Assembly (NCBI GenBank): GCA_023974075.1 | Contig: JAMFTG010000129.1 | Span: 327,501-391,500 of the forward strand | Source of the DNA: Chaenocephalus aceratus | Taxonomy: Eukaryota; Chordata; Actinopteri; Perciformes; Channichthyidae | Length of the DNA stretch: 64,000 nucleotides | Direction of reading: 5' to 3' | Shown here: piece by piece, positions 13,201 through 28,200 of the stretch | Numbering within the stretch: the first letter of the stretch is position 1 | How the letters are laid out: the number at the start of each line of letters is the position of its first letter | The notes under the pieces: generated by a model | What the model was told of the DNA's origin: nothing | The model's database searches: none | What the model saw: the letters and a program-made list of their open reading frames with translations, nothing else | Translations under genes and position numbers: made by a program

Positions 13201-16200
13201 CTGAAATTGTGACTGCTTTATTGTGCATTAACTTGGCTTAAGTCATTTCTCATAATCTAACTCCACCATATCAACGTCTACAGGTCTCGTGCAAAATCAG
13301 GTACAGGTGCAGGGGCGGGCTGGGCCGGGCATCTCGACCGGCCCACTTCGGTACCACTAGTAAATTGTCAAATGGGGGGGGGGGGGGGTGCTAGTGACTT
13401 ATCCGACCGGCCCACATCGTCACTTACCGTAGATCACATCCTGTCTCTTCACCATTTGTTTGGGGTGCTTCTTCACAAAAGGCTGGTCCACTGCCGAACT
13501 CCACGACTCGGCCTCCAGGTCCTGAGCATCTGACTCCAGATCAGCCCGCACGGCTGCATAGTGAGCATCTGAGCAGAGGAGCATCAACAGTTACAATACA
13601 GACAAAAACCTTTCAATTAACCCCTACATGGCGGGAAGTCATCGCAGTTCTGATGTAAAGATCCTTGTCTCCTCTAAAAGACAAGTCCTTAGATGACTTT
13701 ACCAGACTTTTCTACATTTTGATTCATAAGTGAGGAACGGTGATATCTAGAGAAGACTCTCTTAAGTCTCCAATTACTACGTGTGAAGGATCAAAGTTCA
13801 AGACGTTCAGTGCTGACGTCTCGTGGCACGCCTGAAAATGATACATGAAGATAGTGAAAGACGCAATATACCGTAAAGGAGAGAGGAAATAGGAATCTAC
13901 ATGCTGCTGCATATCTAATGTGAAGCGTGTGGCTGATAAAACAATAACGGTTCAACCGGGCGGCCGGGAGGAAGAACATGGTGCCGCAGCAGCGTTAGTC
14001 TGTCTCCGTCTCCCACACACTACAACTTAATGAGAGGGTGAGGTCATCCCTGACCAACACACACTCCTCACACACTCCTCCCTAGATTCCCTGAAGACAA
14101 ACTACTATTAGTACTCAGCCAAACAAAATAAAAGCACCATAACACCTCCCTTATGGCTGACTAAAGGGAAATGGAATGATTTGTTTTTTACTTGAGGTGT
14201 AGTACATTCAATGTAGTTTAACTAAGAGGTTACAGAAGAAGCTGCAGTGTAGATAGGGAGGGTTTTCACAGCTTAATTGCCACCGTTTTCAAAGTCAAAT
14301 GGTGGCAAAGAAAGCATGATATCTGATGACTATGTTTATTCATCGTCTTTCAGTACCACCCAAAAACACAGAACAGCACGACCTACGTTTCAATCACCGA
14401 GCTACTTTACCAGAGAAAGCATTATTAAAGCAGGTTATATTTGAAACAGTGAATCCAATACAATCCACTTTATTTCTATAGCACATATTAAAAACAGAGG
14501 GTTTACGAAAAACATAACATTATAATATTACAATAATAGATAAAAGGCACACATAAGAAAAGATAAACGGCACATAAGAATTAATACAAGGTACATAAGG
14601 CTATGGACAGACAATACAAGCATAACAATCGATAAAACATCTATACCTCAGACTGACTCGAAAGCGAGGGAAAAGAGGTGGGTCTTTAGGCGAGACTTAA
14701 AAGTTTGGAGGATGGGCGACAATTTTACATGGGGGGGGGGGGGGGCAGGTCGGTCCAGAGCCTGGGGGCTACCGCTGAGAAGGCTCGGTCTCCCCTGGTC
14801 TTTCTCTTGGTTTTAGGGACGACCAGCCGCAGCTGATCAGCCGACCTCAAAGCCCTTGAGGGGGTGTGCACCTGTAGGAGGTCGGAGATGTACCGAGGGG
14901 CCAACCCGGTGAGCGATTTAAAATGAACTCTAAAATGGACAGGAAGCCAGAATTGGGGGGATGTGCTCATGCTTGCGTGTAAACTACAAAGTTGTCTTAG
15001 ATTGGCTTTGGGTTATGATTCAAACTAATCAGTTGTTTTGTTTTCATCTCAGTCTACTAAGACATTTTAGGTGAATTCATAATCGTTCATGCTGAGGGAT
15101 TGTTTCCAGGAAATGTATAAACAAACCTCTGGTAAACACAACCTTTAATGCGGTGCTTTTTACATGATAATTATTTCTGAAGAATGGGGGGGGGGGGGCG
15201 CAGTGGGTTGTGCGTTGGTGTTCGGATCAGGGGGTCACAGGTTCAAACCCCACTGCAGTCAGCATGTCGTTGTGTCCGTGAGACCCTTCACCCCAAACTG
15301 CTTCTGTGGGGATTGCCCACAGTACTGAGCAAGTCGCTTTGGATAAAAGCGTCTAACATGTGACGTGTCATGTGATGTAATTGTATGTAGGGCTTTTCTA
15401 CGTTCCTTAAGATAGTTTCACACGGGCATAAAACAAACATCCATACAGAACAACAACCCTACACACAGCGAGCATGTCTTTAATCCAGGACAGCCTTAAT
15501 GTCCCACCAGGTGACCATTTCAACCACGGGTTCAATCCCCCTCGTCGCCAAGTGAAACTCACCTTCGACGATGATGGACTCGGTGGTGGAGGGAGCGAGG
15601 GAAATGGCGTCTTCGTTGCAGCGTTTGGAGCGGAGAGCATCCGTCTCATCCATCTCCCCGGGGAGGGATCTGAGGGAGGACAACCACAGGTCTAAGGTGG
15701 CACACATGCGGAGACTAACTTAAACCTACTAGCCAAGTAAGTCCAACACGTGTCTTCTGCTCGTTTACACCGTCCTACGTCTCTTCCCTCCAACATCACC
15801 TTCCCTTCTTGCACACATCTCTAACAGATGCAGCAGAAATCGAGTCCACTTCATAGATTGCTTTATCGGAAAAAGACAGCTTGCAAACTAAAAATGCACA
15901 TCTTTAGACAGCATAGAGAAAATAGTATCTCAGCATCAAAGCTTCTGAAGATATCGAGCATTAACACACGGCAGGTTCTGTAAACATCTGCACAAATAAA
16001 AAGGGCTCATTCTCGCTTTTCGAACTCGAGGTGACGAGGAGTCCGGTCATTCAGGTGTTTCAAAGAAAGAGATTATTATTTGTATTTATTCACTTTGTTT
16101 GCCCATCCATGTACTTTACTCTAAAAACACAATACTAATTTTTTGAGTCAGTGTTTAAAGTTTAAAAAAACTAAGATACATAATGTATGTAGATTTTTGT

Positions 16201-19200
16201 TTTTGCGGAGAAACAAGAAAACATCGTCTACAAAAAGAAAAATCATTATTATTTGGGCTTTTAAATGGACGACAGTTCGTACGTGAATGTAAAACGGGAG
16301 AAAGGAGGGAAAGAAATGTGTACGGAAAAAAACATACCCCACAAATATATACCGTACTTTTCGGACTATAAACCGTGACTTTTTTCCCCATTTTTGTTGT
16401 ACAGCTAACGGCCACTAGGGGACCTCCTAAATCTATGGATTTTACAGGTAAAATTAACCACCTTTAACTCTATGGGCTCTAGGACCGGTCCGCGCCCGCC
16501 ACCTTTAAGCGGCGGCTCCAGCAGGAAAAGCTGGAGGCCGGAAAAGAGCGAGACAGGTAGCCGAACCGAGAGACAGAACGAGAGCAAACAGACGGACAAT
16601 GTAGCTGCTGCGGCTTATATGCAGGTGCGCTTTATAGTCCGAAAAGTACGGTATATAGAATTAAATGATAATTCATATTTATAATGATAAGGGGGATTTT
16701 ATTCATTAGTAAAGCCAATAATAATAATACTTTGATTTTAATATAGTTGATTGCAAAACGGTGATTTATCAAGGGGTCTCAAAAGACCTGCCCTCATAAT
16801 GGTGTCTTAGTACTTCCCCTCCCTTTATTACATAGTAGAAAACTCCACCTCGCTGCAATCTTTGTACAAAAGATACACATCGTCTGCGCCCTAAAAGAAC
16901 CTCGGTGACGGCGGTACTCACCCGAGCTGTTGTTGTGACGGAGGCTAGCGCTGGATGCTGCTGTGGAGCTGTGGGTGTGAGTGCTGTTTCCCCACGGACT
17001 GATGGTCATGCCTGGGGTGCCGAGAGAACCCGGGTGGCCATCCAGGCCCGTTAGCTCTCTGTCCCGGTGCTTCAGCGCTGGGGGGAGGAAACGAGACACA
17101 GGTGAGCGGAGGAGACGAGAGGAAACGTCGGAGGAAGGAGTGGAGAAAGGAGTCGAGGGGAGGGAGAAATGGGAGGATGACCAGCGGAGAGGAGGAGAGG
17201 AGGCCGGGTGTTTGTTGGACTCCCGTCCGAGTCGAACCCAGTCTTTTTTCTTCTGCAGAGATCGAGGCAGGGGTCGGAGGAATCGGCAGGTGATCAGGTC
17301 GCGGTGCATCCACACTGGAACGCCGACGTGTCTCGACAGACCCCGCGATGAGGAGGAGAGGGATTTAGCAATCCTGGAGCCAACTGTGGTTTGGGCAGCG
17401 ACTTTGGAAACCTCTGGCTCCATTGTGAAGGTTGCACACTTTGCAGGAGGAGCCTTGTGAGGTTAAATAGTGTACGGAGCAATAGGAGTAGGTATTATTG
17501 CAAAACCGATGTGCCTTCGTTGACGTGACCCGAGAAGAAGCCTGACTAAAGCCTGTTTTTATATATATATACGCAGACGTCTTCGTTCTTTCTCGCACCT
17601 TCTGGTTCTTTCCCTCCTCGTTGTCTCGCCCCTCGTCTGCCTGACCCCCTGCACGAGCTGCTGATTGGCCAGAGGAGAGCTCAGGTGTGTCTGACAGGAC
17701 TCCAGCTGTTAGGAGGGGAATAACAACTGCTCCAGGAAATTAACTTGAACTGCTGCTGCCGCTCGTGCCTCCTGCGGGATCGATCACATGCAACAGGACC
17801 GGCTCGATGGTATAACTAAAGGAGCCTTACCTGCGACGGAACAATTTATGGTAATGAATGCAAGCAAAAAGCACATGAATGTAATGTATGTCAAAGTGTC
17901 TTCAATCCAACTAAAATGTTCTATTCTAAAAGTATTGCTTTGATACAAACTCGACTTAAGTGATTTTAATTCATACTTTTACTAGCATGTAAAGAAATAA
18001 GCATAATGCTGTCGTGCAATACAACATCTGCACAACTTCTTTAAAGATACACAATTAGTATCTTACGGTCCGACGAACTGCATACAGGCGCATTGACATT
18101 TAATCACTCATTCTTCTTACGGTGTATAAATTATAAAATATTACTAAATCTTATGATTGCAGGAATTGTCCCCGAGGTCACGCTTCTGACCGTTGCCAAC
18201 AAAGGCCAATTATCACCGTTACTTACAGTCTGTTGGAGACCGATCTCCCCCTTTCCTTTTTAACGCAGCTGCCTTTTATGAAATCAAATAACTAATCATA
18301 TATTACTCATGTCTTACGGTCTAAACGTTTTTTTTGTAAAGCACTTGAATTGCCTTGTTGTTTAAATGTACTGTAAAAAAAAAAGTCCTTGCCTTAATGC
18401 TCAGTTTGCATGGAGACACACCACAAAGACCCACATACACACACAGCCGGTAAAAGCAAGAAAGAAGACGCTTCCCTGCTTCGTGTTAATAAGAGTTCAT
18501 CTGCTTAATCCTCAGCAAACCTCCAGAGAGAGAACACAGCAGGTAAACCGCCTTTCCTCTCTAATTAACGCCCTGGTCAGTGGGATCAGGTGCTGCACAT
18601 CTGTATGTTCTGCTTACCAGGATTAGGAGATCCTGACGAGCCAATCCTCGGGTGAGAATCTCTCTGTGTGGAGGAAAGAAAGAAAGAAAGGCAGTCATTT
18701 CTCAAGCTTTTGTATCCTGAGTGACAGAATACAAAATGCCAAACCATTGCACTCTCTAATGGCGCATTTCCACTGCAGGGCCTCGGGCGGCTTAGTACGG
18801 TATAGTTAGGCCAGGCTCACTTTATGCTGCGTTTCCATTACAGTTTAGTAGCTGGGGCAGTAACTATAGTAACGCAGTGTAGGCGGAGCCGTGATGTCAT
18901 CTTCAATGCGAACCACAAAACCAACATCAGCCATTAGCTGTTAGCACTCAGAGCTCACAGCTCCTCATATCTGTTAAGAAACTAGACAAAAGTGAAACAA
19001 GTACAAACCGCAGACTGCCTGTGTCATGGCGAATACAGTCGCTGGTTTATTTATGTCTGTATAGGCCGTTGTTGTGAGTGTGGACGGTCGGAGCATCTAC
19101 TGCGTTAGCTTAGCCTCCATTCAGAAAACAGGTGTTTTCGCCTGCCGTCTGTCTGCAGACTTGTCAAAGCATTAATTCATGGTTTTTACTAACCGGTATC

Positions 19201-22200
19201 AGTATGTTGTTACTTCGGCATCATTTTGAAACGTGTATTACAATGAAATCACGGTCAAATATGTTCATCTTGTTGTAGTTGTAGCCCCCTTGCCAGCGTG
19301 TCTGTCTGACCAATCAGTCGAGAGTGTTTACGTCACTAGTTTAGCATATTCAGCCCAGTTGTTGGCTCGGTAAGAACCTCGATTTTGGAGGGCCAGAAAA
19401 AAAGGTGAAAAAGCAGCCCTGAGCCGGAACTACCCCTCGTGGAAAAGCCCGCTTAAACCGCGCTGCAGTGGAAATGCGCCATTAATGTCTTTTCTACTGT
19501 ACTGCTCACATGGCCTTAACGAGCAGAGCCCATCGCAGGCAGACCCATAAGAGTGGACAAATCGCTGTCTTAAAGGCCTCGTGTAAAGTAGCTACATGTG
19601 GAAACTTTTTTTTGCCACATAAAGGGTTAATATGCATCACCCCATGGATTGTATACGTAGAGAAAGCCGAACCAGATGAAGCATCGAAGGGTGGAGATAA
19701 GTTCAACTGAAAAGCTGAACAACAAATGATTAGGCGTAGCGAAGTATACTTTGGAGACGTGAAAACACACGAAAGAAAACGACCTGTCCGCCCTAATTCG
19801 TAAAATGCTTTGTCTTTTTTACTCTAAATCCTTATTGAGAGACTTGAACTCGCGCTGTATTGAAGGAGACTTGAAAGTAGCGATTTAAACCGTCGACACA
19901 TTAGGAAATTGCTAAGTGAGGTAATAAATTAAGTGAGTAGGGTCATTTTCTTCTATAGAATCAGACTCCTTTTTGCAATCAGTGATATCTCACCCTGCTC
20001 GATATGAGAGAATGCAGATTTAAGACTGTATAGAAGTCTTTGATTAAAATGATAAGAAAATAAAATAAGAGGTACCGTACTTTTCGGACTATAAAGCGCA
20101 CCTGCATATAAGCCGCAGCAGCTAAATTGTCCGTCTGTCTTGCTCTCGTTCTGTCTCTCGGTTCCACTTTTACTTTGGCGCGTGACCTGTCTCGCTCTTT
20201 TCCGGCCTCCAGCTTTTCCTGCTGGAGCCCGCCCCTTAGAGGTGGCGGGCGCGGACCGGTCATAGAGCCCATAGGGTTTAAGGTGGTTAATTTTACCTGT
20301 AAAATCCATAGATTTAGGAGGTTCCCTAGTGGCCGTTAGCTGTACAAACAAAATGGGGGGAAAAGTCGCAGCTTATAGTCCGAAAAGTACGGTACTTTAT
20401 TGATCCCAATTTGGGAAATGTTTGGTTGTAGCAGCATAAAAAACAACAAAAAACTAGGCATTGCACAGAAGTAGAAATGAAAGACTAGAAATAAACCATA
20501 CTAGAATTTAAGCAGCATTAAAAAGTTGAAAATATAGTCGGCCGTGAAGATAAACAATTCTATAAACACTATTGAAGGGAAATGATCCTACTTCTGTACG
20601 ATCATTTTTTGAAGACTTCTATACAATCTTTGTGTAACTCTTGGATTCACAGCCTGCTGTATGTACACTGCCTGTTGTTCTGTGCTCCAGTGTAGTGTTT
20701 ACCTTGTTCCTGCTGCTGCACTCACCCAGCAGAGACTTGCAGCTCTTGTGAACGTTCACAGCACAATCTGAAACAAGGAGGAGGAGGACAGGGACACAGA
20801 GTCAGTGTTGCATTAGAGTACACAGCGCAGAGACAGCAGGGGGAGGCTTCTCCGATTGGACGCACAAAATGAAACCGTAAACAAAGTGTGACGTTTCAAA
20901 AACCAATCCGACAGCTCCCTGAAGGCAGTGTTTAACCAAAGCCAATGTGCTGAAACAATGGCCTGGAGGCAAAGCGTCTTCCGCTGATGCTATCAACAAA
21001 CACAAAGGCAAGTATTTACTTCGGCCAAGTTTGCTTATCAAGTCACAGAATCACTACTGGCTGCTGAGAGGTGCATCAGTGAGGCTGCGGTTTGTCACGG
21101 AGATCTCCCTTTATCTCAGGTTTCTCTTTCTGGCCATTGTTCTCCTGTGTTGAAAACAAAGCTACTGTTGTCAGGTTTAAAAGGCATGACTGATTGCATC
21201 TCTGATTAACACACGGTACAATTCAAAGATGTTTTGATAAACAGACTGCAGTCGATAAGTGCTTCTCTCCGCGTTTCCTCTCGATTGCTGGAAAAGCAGG
21301 GGGGTCAAACTCAATTTCATCTCGGGCCACATCAGCATTATCGTTGCGCTCAAAGGGCCGGTTGTAACTTTAAGACTATATAAAAATACATATTTAATAT
21401 ATATAAAATAATGTGTTATATATTACATTATTGGCTCTGCGTTGGATTATTATGGGATAGGGTAATAACTTCATAATTAACTACGTCTGAAAGCAGAAGT
21501 TTAGGGCAAATAATTGCAAGTCTCTTCAGTGAGAATGTCACAAAATGATTTAAAAAGAAAAGCCACAAAAAGGTGACATTTTGGAAAAAAAATTTTCTAA
21601 AAAAAAGTCAAATTCTGAGAAAAAAGTCAAATGAGAGATGCATTGTGGGACATGTAGTTTATGGGCCACGCTTCTGTAAATCAGCATGTAACCGTATAAT
21701 AAACATATTATATTCTTTCAGAGCTGTTGTGGGCCACATAAAATGAAGTCACGGGCCGGATTTGGCCCCCGGGCCTTGAGTTTGACACCCCTGCTTTAAA
21801 GGTTAGACATAGGCCTTTCTTGCCTGGCTAAGCTGGCCATACAAATGAAGTAATCACGATGCAAAGTCTCATCTCAGGTAAAACCAGGCCGACAGGGACA
21901 GGAAACAGGTGACCTTCAATGCAAAACACATACAGATGTGCATATATACATGTTCACACTCAAATGAGAGCTGCTGCTCCGTGTAGAGGTTGTAGAAACA
22001 GGGTTGGTTAGTTTGACACAGTTCGATCTAAAGCAGATATAAGTGAAAAACACACTTCAGCGGACTGCACCAAGTGGTTTCAGGTTTCAAGGCTTTTATT
22101 GGTCATACTTACATAGCTACAGTGTAGTTATGACGATGAAAAATCTTAGGTCACAGGCTCCACAGTGCAACCGATAAAACACAAAATATAGTGCAAGTAA

Positions 22201-25200
22201 CAAGTAAATACAAAAGGAGAAATGGTAAAAGTGATGGACCCAATAGTGGAAAATACAGAAAAGTCTGAATTCGAAACAGAAAAACAATGTTTGCGTGGGT
22301 GTATGGAGAAAACAATGACATATATCATCCGTTTGACTTTATACCTCAATAATGCAATGAAGGTTTATCATTGGTGCTTACACAAAATATGTACACAATG
22401 TGATTTTTGATTGATTATCATCAGTAAAGTGGACATATTGACACGGCATATATTAAAAGCTACAGAGAACAGTCTGGAGAGTTCAGAAACATCTATATAT
22501 TTACTGCTACTAGAATAAAGAGAACACTTAAAGGTCACCTATCATGCTATTTTAGGCAATAGCATAGGTCTCAAATATATAAAAGAATGTTTGCTCAAAA
22601 TACCAAACAGATCACCTTCTAGCCATGCCTCATATCCCTCTATTTCACTTCCTGTTTCAAAAGTGCTGATTTGGGTATAAAGCTTTAAAAAAGAATTGAT
22701 CAAAATCAAACCCGGCAGCTACCGTCTAAACTAAATGCTGCCGTGATGAAACGCCATATCATGGATTATCAAGGATTCTCTGAAACAGTCTGGAGCTCAA
22801 AGGCTTTCTCTCTTGCCGGTTATACCACAAGGTGAGTTCCTTTTACTTCCTGCTTCTTCACACACATGCTCTCCAGTACAGGTTAGCTCTGCGATGCTAA
22901 TGTAAACACCAACCATATTACGTCCAAAACAGTCGGGCATTGTTTCCGATAGCAACTTTCTGATAGTAGTCCTGTGGGTCCGCCGCCGATTTGACGTCAT
23001 ATCGGACGCCAATCTGGATCAGCTCCGTTGTTCCCCCGTTTTTAGAGATTTGGGTACGGAGGAAAAGAGAGAGGGTTTTATTTTCTGACGCTGCGTGAGT
23101 TCCCCGACACACCGGGGACACATTGATGTAGAGAAGACATCAAAAAGTGCATTTTGCATGATAGGTCCCCTCTAAGTCAAATGATGAAATATAGAATCCA
23201 AGACATAATCAAGTCTTGTTATCACGATATTCATGTATTATGGATTATTGACCATCTACTTTTACCAGGTATTTTCTAAATATTCTCTCCAAAAATGTAG
23301 AGATTTTAAATTTAAGATAAAAAAAGAAATACTCTTGTTTTAACTTAAAGGTGGGGTAGGTAATTCACTTCAGAAATAATGTTTGTTATATTCCATGGAA
23401 TGCTCTTAACATCCCGATAGCAATGAATAAATAAATTAAATGCTTTGACAATAAATACATACAAAATATCATCAGTGGAAGCCGTGGCGCTGTAAAAAGC
23501 ACGACCAATCATCTGAGCCGGCTAAAGTAACTGGATGGCCTACCTGCCTGTCAGCCTTCCAGCTGTGCACAAATTATCTCGTGCCCTCATTGGTCATGTG
23601 CGCGTTCGTGTGTGTTGGAGGAGGGGCTCTGTGAGGAAGTCTGAAGGAAGGGGCAGATTTTTTACGGTTGTGTATTTTCAAATTCTAGCGCACTCGAGCT
23701 GGTTTCTCCATTCTTACCTACCCTACCTTTAATTGAGTTTCAAAAGAACATTATGGAAAATGTCCCCGTGTAACCGATCCTGCTCTGCTAAAGATGTCAC
23801 TCCTTGTGTAAAATGCTTTTATTTACTTTACTATATTAATACATTTTTATAATTATCTTATTTTAACTTGTAACAAAATCATCGTTCCCCTCCACTGCCT
23901 CTTTACATGTTACATGACGAAGCTGCATGGTGATTGTTTTAATCTGCATATTTTGACAAAGGTAGGCACTCTTTGAACAACATGACCCACACTAGCAACT
24001 TCCACAAGCTGCTGTAAACCCCTCTATTGCTTATTCCCCTTCTGTGCGCAGTAACATGGAGACAATGACAGAAATCCCATCTTCCTGTACAGTAACGGCA
24101 TCGAGAGGTAGTCATTTTCATATGCAGGTGAACAAGAAGGAATATAAAATAGACGCATAGGGAAATGATTCCTTTAAATTAGATCAGGGCTGTCCAAACC
24201 TTTTTCACCGAGGGCCACATACAGAAAAAAATACGAAGGCTGGGCCACTCACTAGAGCAGGGGTGCCCAACCACGGTCGATCGCGAGATGTGTCTAAAAA
24301 TAGAACAACAATATTCTGTTTTATCGTTAATGTCCTATAACATAATCTTCCCGTGCCAGAATAATGCACTTGAACGCACCGTAATTTAGGAGCGGCATTT
24401 CAAAACAGTGCACAAACGCTACGAGACGGAATTCCCTCCTAATTCTGCCCTACGCTCCAAAAGGGGAGGGGCCTGAGAGGACAGCTAAATGCACAGCAGT
24501 CCATTTTCACCAGGCCCAACAACAAGAGCAAGGCTGCTACCATAGCATCTTATCGTGTCCGTCACGTTCTTGCGAAACACATGAAGTCTTTCAAAGACGG
24601 CGAAGTTGTGAAAGAAGCATTCCGGAGGCTGCCGACGCGCTTTTGGGGGACAGTAAAAAATAACAGAAGCATTTCAACAGGTTTTTGATATAATAAAAAC
24701 TCAAGTTAGATACCGTTATTAATCAGCTGTAAGTTTTAATTTGTTTGAATTTATTCATTATAATTATTGTACAAAATGGTATAAGAATGCAAACTTAAAT
24801 GATTATAGTCTATTATCAATTCAGGTTAAGAAAACTAGGTGTTGCTGCATCCTATTTTAAAGGCATTTATTTGTATACTCTAATAAAATGCAACAAAAAA
24901 AGGTTTGATTCTATTAATTGTGTCTTTTTATTGCACTGCTGTGCAGCAGATTCCTGGTAGCTTCAGTCTGAGTTGTCTTATTAGTAAGCCTCATTTATAC
25001 TTTTGTAGCAACACTATTTTTATATAATGGCAAAGAAAGGGTTCAGAGTCTTTTCTTTTTTCCTGTGTCACATGTGGCAGCACTGTTCAATGTTTCTTAA
25101 ACATTACCCACTGTAGTGACGGTGGCATAAACTCCAACTCGTATCAACAACACTGTTGTGTAACTTCAGTTAATACTTGTGTAGATTAGAAAGAGGAAAG

Positions 25201-28200
25201 ATAAGGATCTGCAGTATTTTATGGAGTATAAGGTCAGTTTTATACAGTAGTGTGTATTTACCCGGCTGTCAGTAATGGCTTACACCTCTCCATTTGGACT
25301 GGTAGATCTCGGCAGACTTTAAAAGTAGCTCTCGGTTCTAAAAAGGTTGGGCATCCCCTGCACTAGAGGTATACTGCCTCGTAAGTTAATTTATAAGTTA
25401 GCAGTTTAATTTGTGGGATATTTCATCATACTTTTTTTATTTGCTGAGGGTCGATTCAAAATGGTACACAGGCCGCATTTGGCCCCCGGGCCGTAGTTTG
25501 GACACCCCTGCATTAGACGGTTAGTGTAATCGGTCTTGCCCTTTTACCTTTTAGATAAAGCCCTTCCTTATTATTTCCCTTCATTTGTGATCTTTACCCT
25601 ACCTACCCCCCTGAGTCTCCCTCCCTCTGGTAATAAATGAACAATTGCTGGCTGAGCTGAAGGAAAACAAAACAGAAACTGGCTTCTGAATAATCTTTAC
25701 CAGCAGTGCAGTGTGTCCCACTTTGAATTGAGTCCAGCAGCAATGAACAGCTACTTGTGCAAACCCATTGAAACCCGACACAGGATAGTGCATATGTACC
25801 CCCATAAAACACAACAGACAGTACACAAACACTTTTCAGAAATGTTTGCGGCACATTTCCATCCGTTTTTTACCTTGAGATGAGATGGAAGACGCAGGCA
25901 CCGAAGTCATTAAGCCAACAGACTCATCATCACCAGTCAAAAGGTCAGAATTCAGAGATTAGTTTACATTTTACTCCCACAAATAGGCGATATTCCAATC
26001 TCTCTGCCAGGCAGGCTCTTCAAGACCAAGCTCCACAACGCCTTCAACAAAGCCCTAACACACTGACTGGGAAACAGTCTTTGCTAAAAACAGGAAACCA
26101 TCAGAGATAAAAGATAATTGGAATTAAAAAAAAAAGCCTCATCATTGCAACATTCCTTTAAGTCAGCACTGAAGAACACCAAAGTATAGCCATTTGTGAT
26201 CAGGAATGTGTAGTAGAAGTGATTATACTATAAGAATTTCTGCTTAATGAGAAGTAGAAAAAGATAACCTAGGATAAGCAAGACACCACTCTGTTTTCTG
26301 TTTACTGATACCAACGAGCTTATCGGGAGTGACTAAGACCACCTCAATGTTTGGCAATAGCACAATACCATGAATTCAGTGGTGCAGGAATGAGTGCTAA
26401 ACCCAGAAATTAGTACGCATTTTAGCACTTCCAGGTTCCCTGTTCCAATGGTTTCTGAATGTTTTGGTCAGATGCCTGAAACAAGGTCTGTTGTTATACT
26501 AGTTTGCTTTCCAGGTTCCAAGTCATGTGACTGTGCTGTAGTTCCTTTATAGCCCAACATTCAACACCTTTAGCTTAGCGGTGGTGACGTGAAGTCATGT
26601 GACCGTGCTGTAGTTCCTTTATAGCCCAACATTAACACCTTTAGCTTAGCGGTGGTGACGTGAAGTCATGTGACCGTGCTGTAGTTCCTCTATAGCCCAA
26701 CATTAGCCACCTCTAGCTTAGCGGTGGTGACGTGAAGTCATGTGACCGTTGCTGCAGTTCCTTTATAGCCCAACATTAACCACCTTTAGCTTAGCGGTGG
26801 TGACGTGAAGTCATGTGACCGTGCTGTAGTTCCTCTGTAGCAACATTAGCCACCTTTAGCTTAGCGGTGGTGACGTGAAGTCATGTGACCGTGCTGTAGT
26901 TCCTCTATAGCCCAACATTAGCCACCTTTAGCTTAGCGGTGGTGACGTGAAGTCATGTGACCGTGCTGTAGTTCCTCTATAGCCAACATTAGCCTCCTTT
27001 AGCTTAGCGGTGGTGACGTGAAGTCATGTGACCGGTTGCTGCAGTTCCTTTATAGCCCAACAATTAACCACCTTTAGCTTAGCGGTGGTGACGTGAAGTC
27101 ATGTGACCGTGCTGTAGTTCCTCTATAGCCCAAACATTAGCCCACCTTTAGCTTAGCGGTGGTGACGTGAAGTCATGTGACCGTGCTGTAGTTCCTCTAT
27201 AGCCCAACATTAGCCTCCTTTAGCTTAGCGGTTGGTGACGTGAAGTCATGTGACCGTGCTGTAGTTCCTCTATAGCCCAACATTAGCCACTTTTAGCTTA
27301 GCGGTCGGTGACGTGAAGTCATGTGGACCGTGCTGTAGTTCCTTTATAGCCCAACATTAGCCTCCTTTAACTTAGCGTGGGTGACGTGAAGTCATGTGAC
27401 CGTGCTGTAGTTCCTTTATAGGCCCAACATTAGCTTTCAACTTGCTAAACAAAACATTCAACAATAAACGTGCATTTGCCACATCTTATTTTCTGCAATG
27501 TTGCAAAATCTGATGTAAAAATCCCATTGGCTTTTAATCATGGGAGCCCTTGCGATGCTAATATATGGGATGGCATACAAAAATACGTCACCCTGCACCA
27601 CTCTACACACTGATGTTGCACCAGAAATAGCAACAGATCAACACAGCTCAGACATATTGCCATCATTTTCTGTCATAGTGGTTTATTTCATCAGGTGGAC
27701 GTAGCAGGCGATGGTTGACCAGTTCTGCCACTCTTGAGCAACGTGATAAGTTCCTCTCACTCACTCATGACAGCAGCACTGTCTGTGGTTTGCAGCTGAC
27801 CCTCGGGATTCTCAGCCTTCATACAAAACCACAACCACCATCTGCTGACTGGTACCTAACCCATCTCACACGAATAACACTTGTGGTATCACAGAATAGT
27901 GACTCTTTCAAAACTAGAAATGCAGACAATATCTAGGTCACTACTGTAAAGTAAAAAATAAGCTAATATATCAATAGAAAGGTGCGCTGTGCTACAACTC
28001 TACCTCTGATAGAGAGAATGTGTTGCTTTTTGATATCTTACGGTGACTGGTTTCAGCAGAACTCTTGATAGCGAAGGGTGGGTTCTTCCAAGGAAACATT
28101 AACTCATACACCAGGACACTTCAAAAGCTTATTGCCTTCAAACACGACCAGGTTCTGACTGTGTGTAATAACGCAGTGTACAAGACTCTTGGATTGCAAG

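Noticed and set aside
14725..14970. A host gene encoding the [16 protein letters not shown] protein
   Set aside because: This is the C-terminal tail of a LINE reverse transcriptase polyprotein, truncated and ending in a poly-G run.
16352..16651. Short plus-strand open frames in this element and at 20127-20339
   Set aside because: They lie wholly within a repeated non-coding TIR element.
26516..27433. A CRISPR-like direct repeat array
   Set aside because: Units are contiguous without spacers and lie inside a eukaryotic TIR element.
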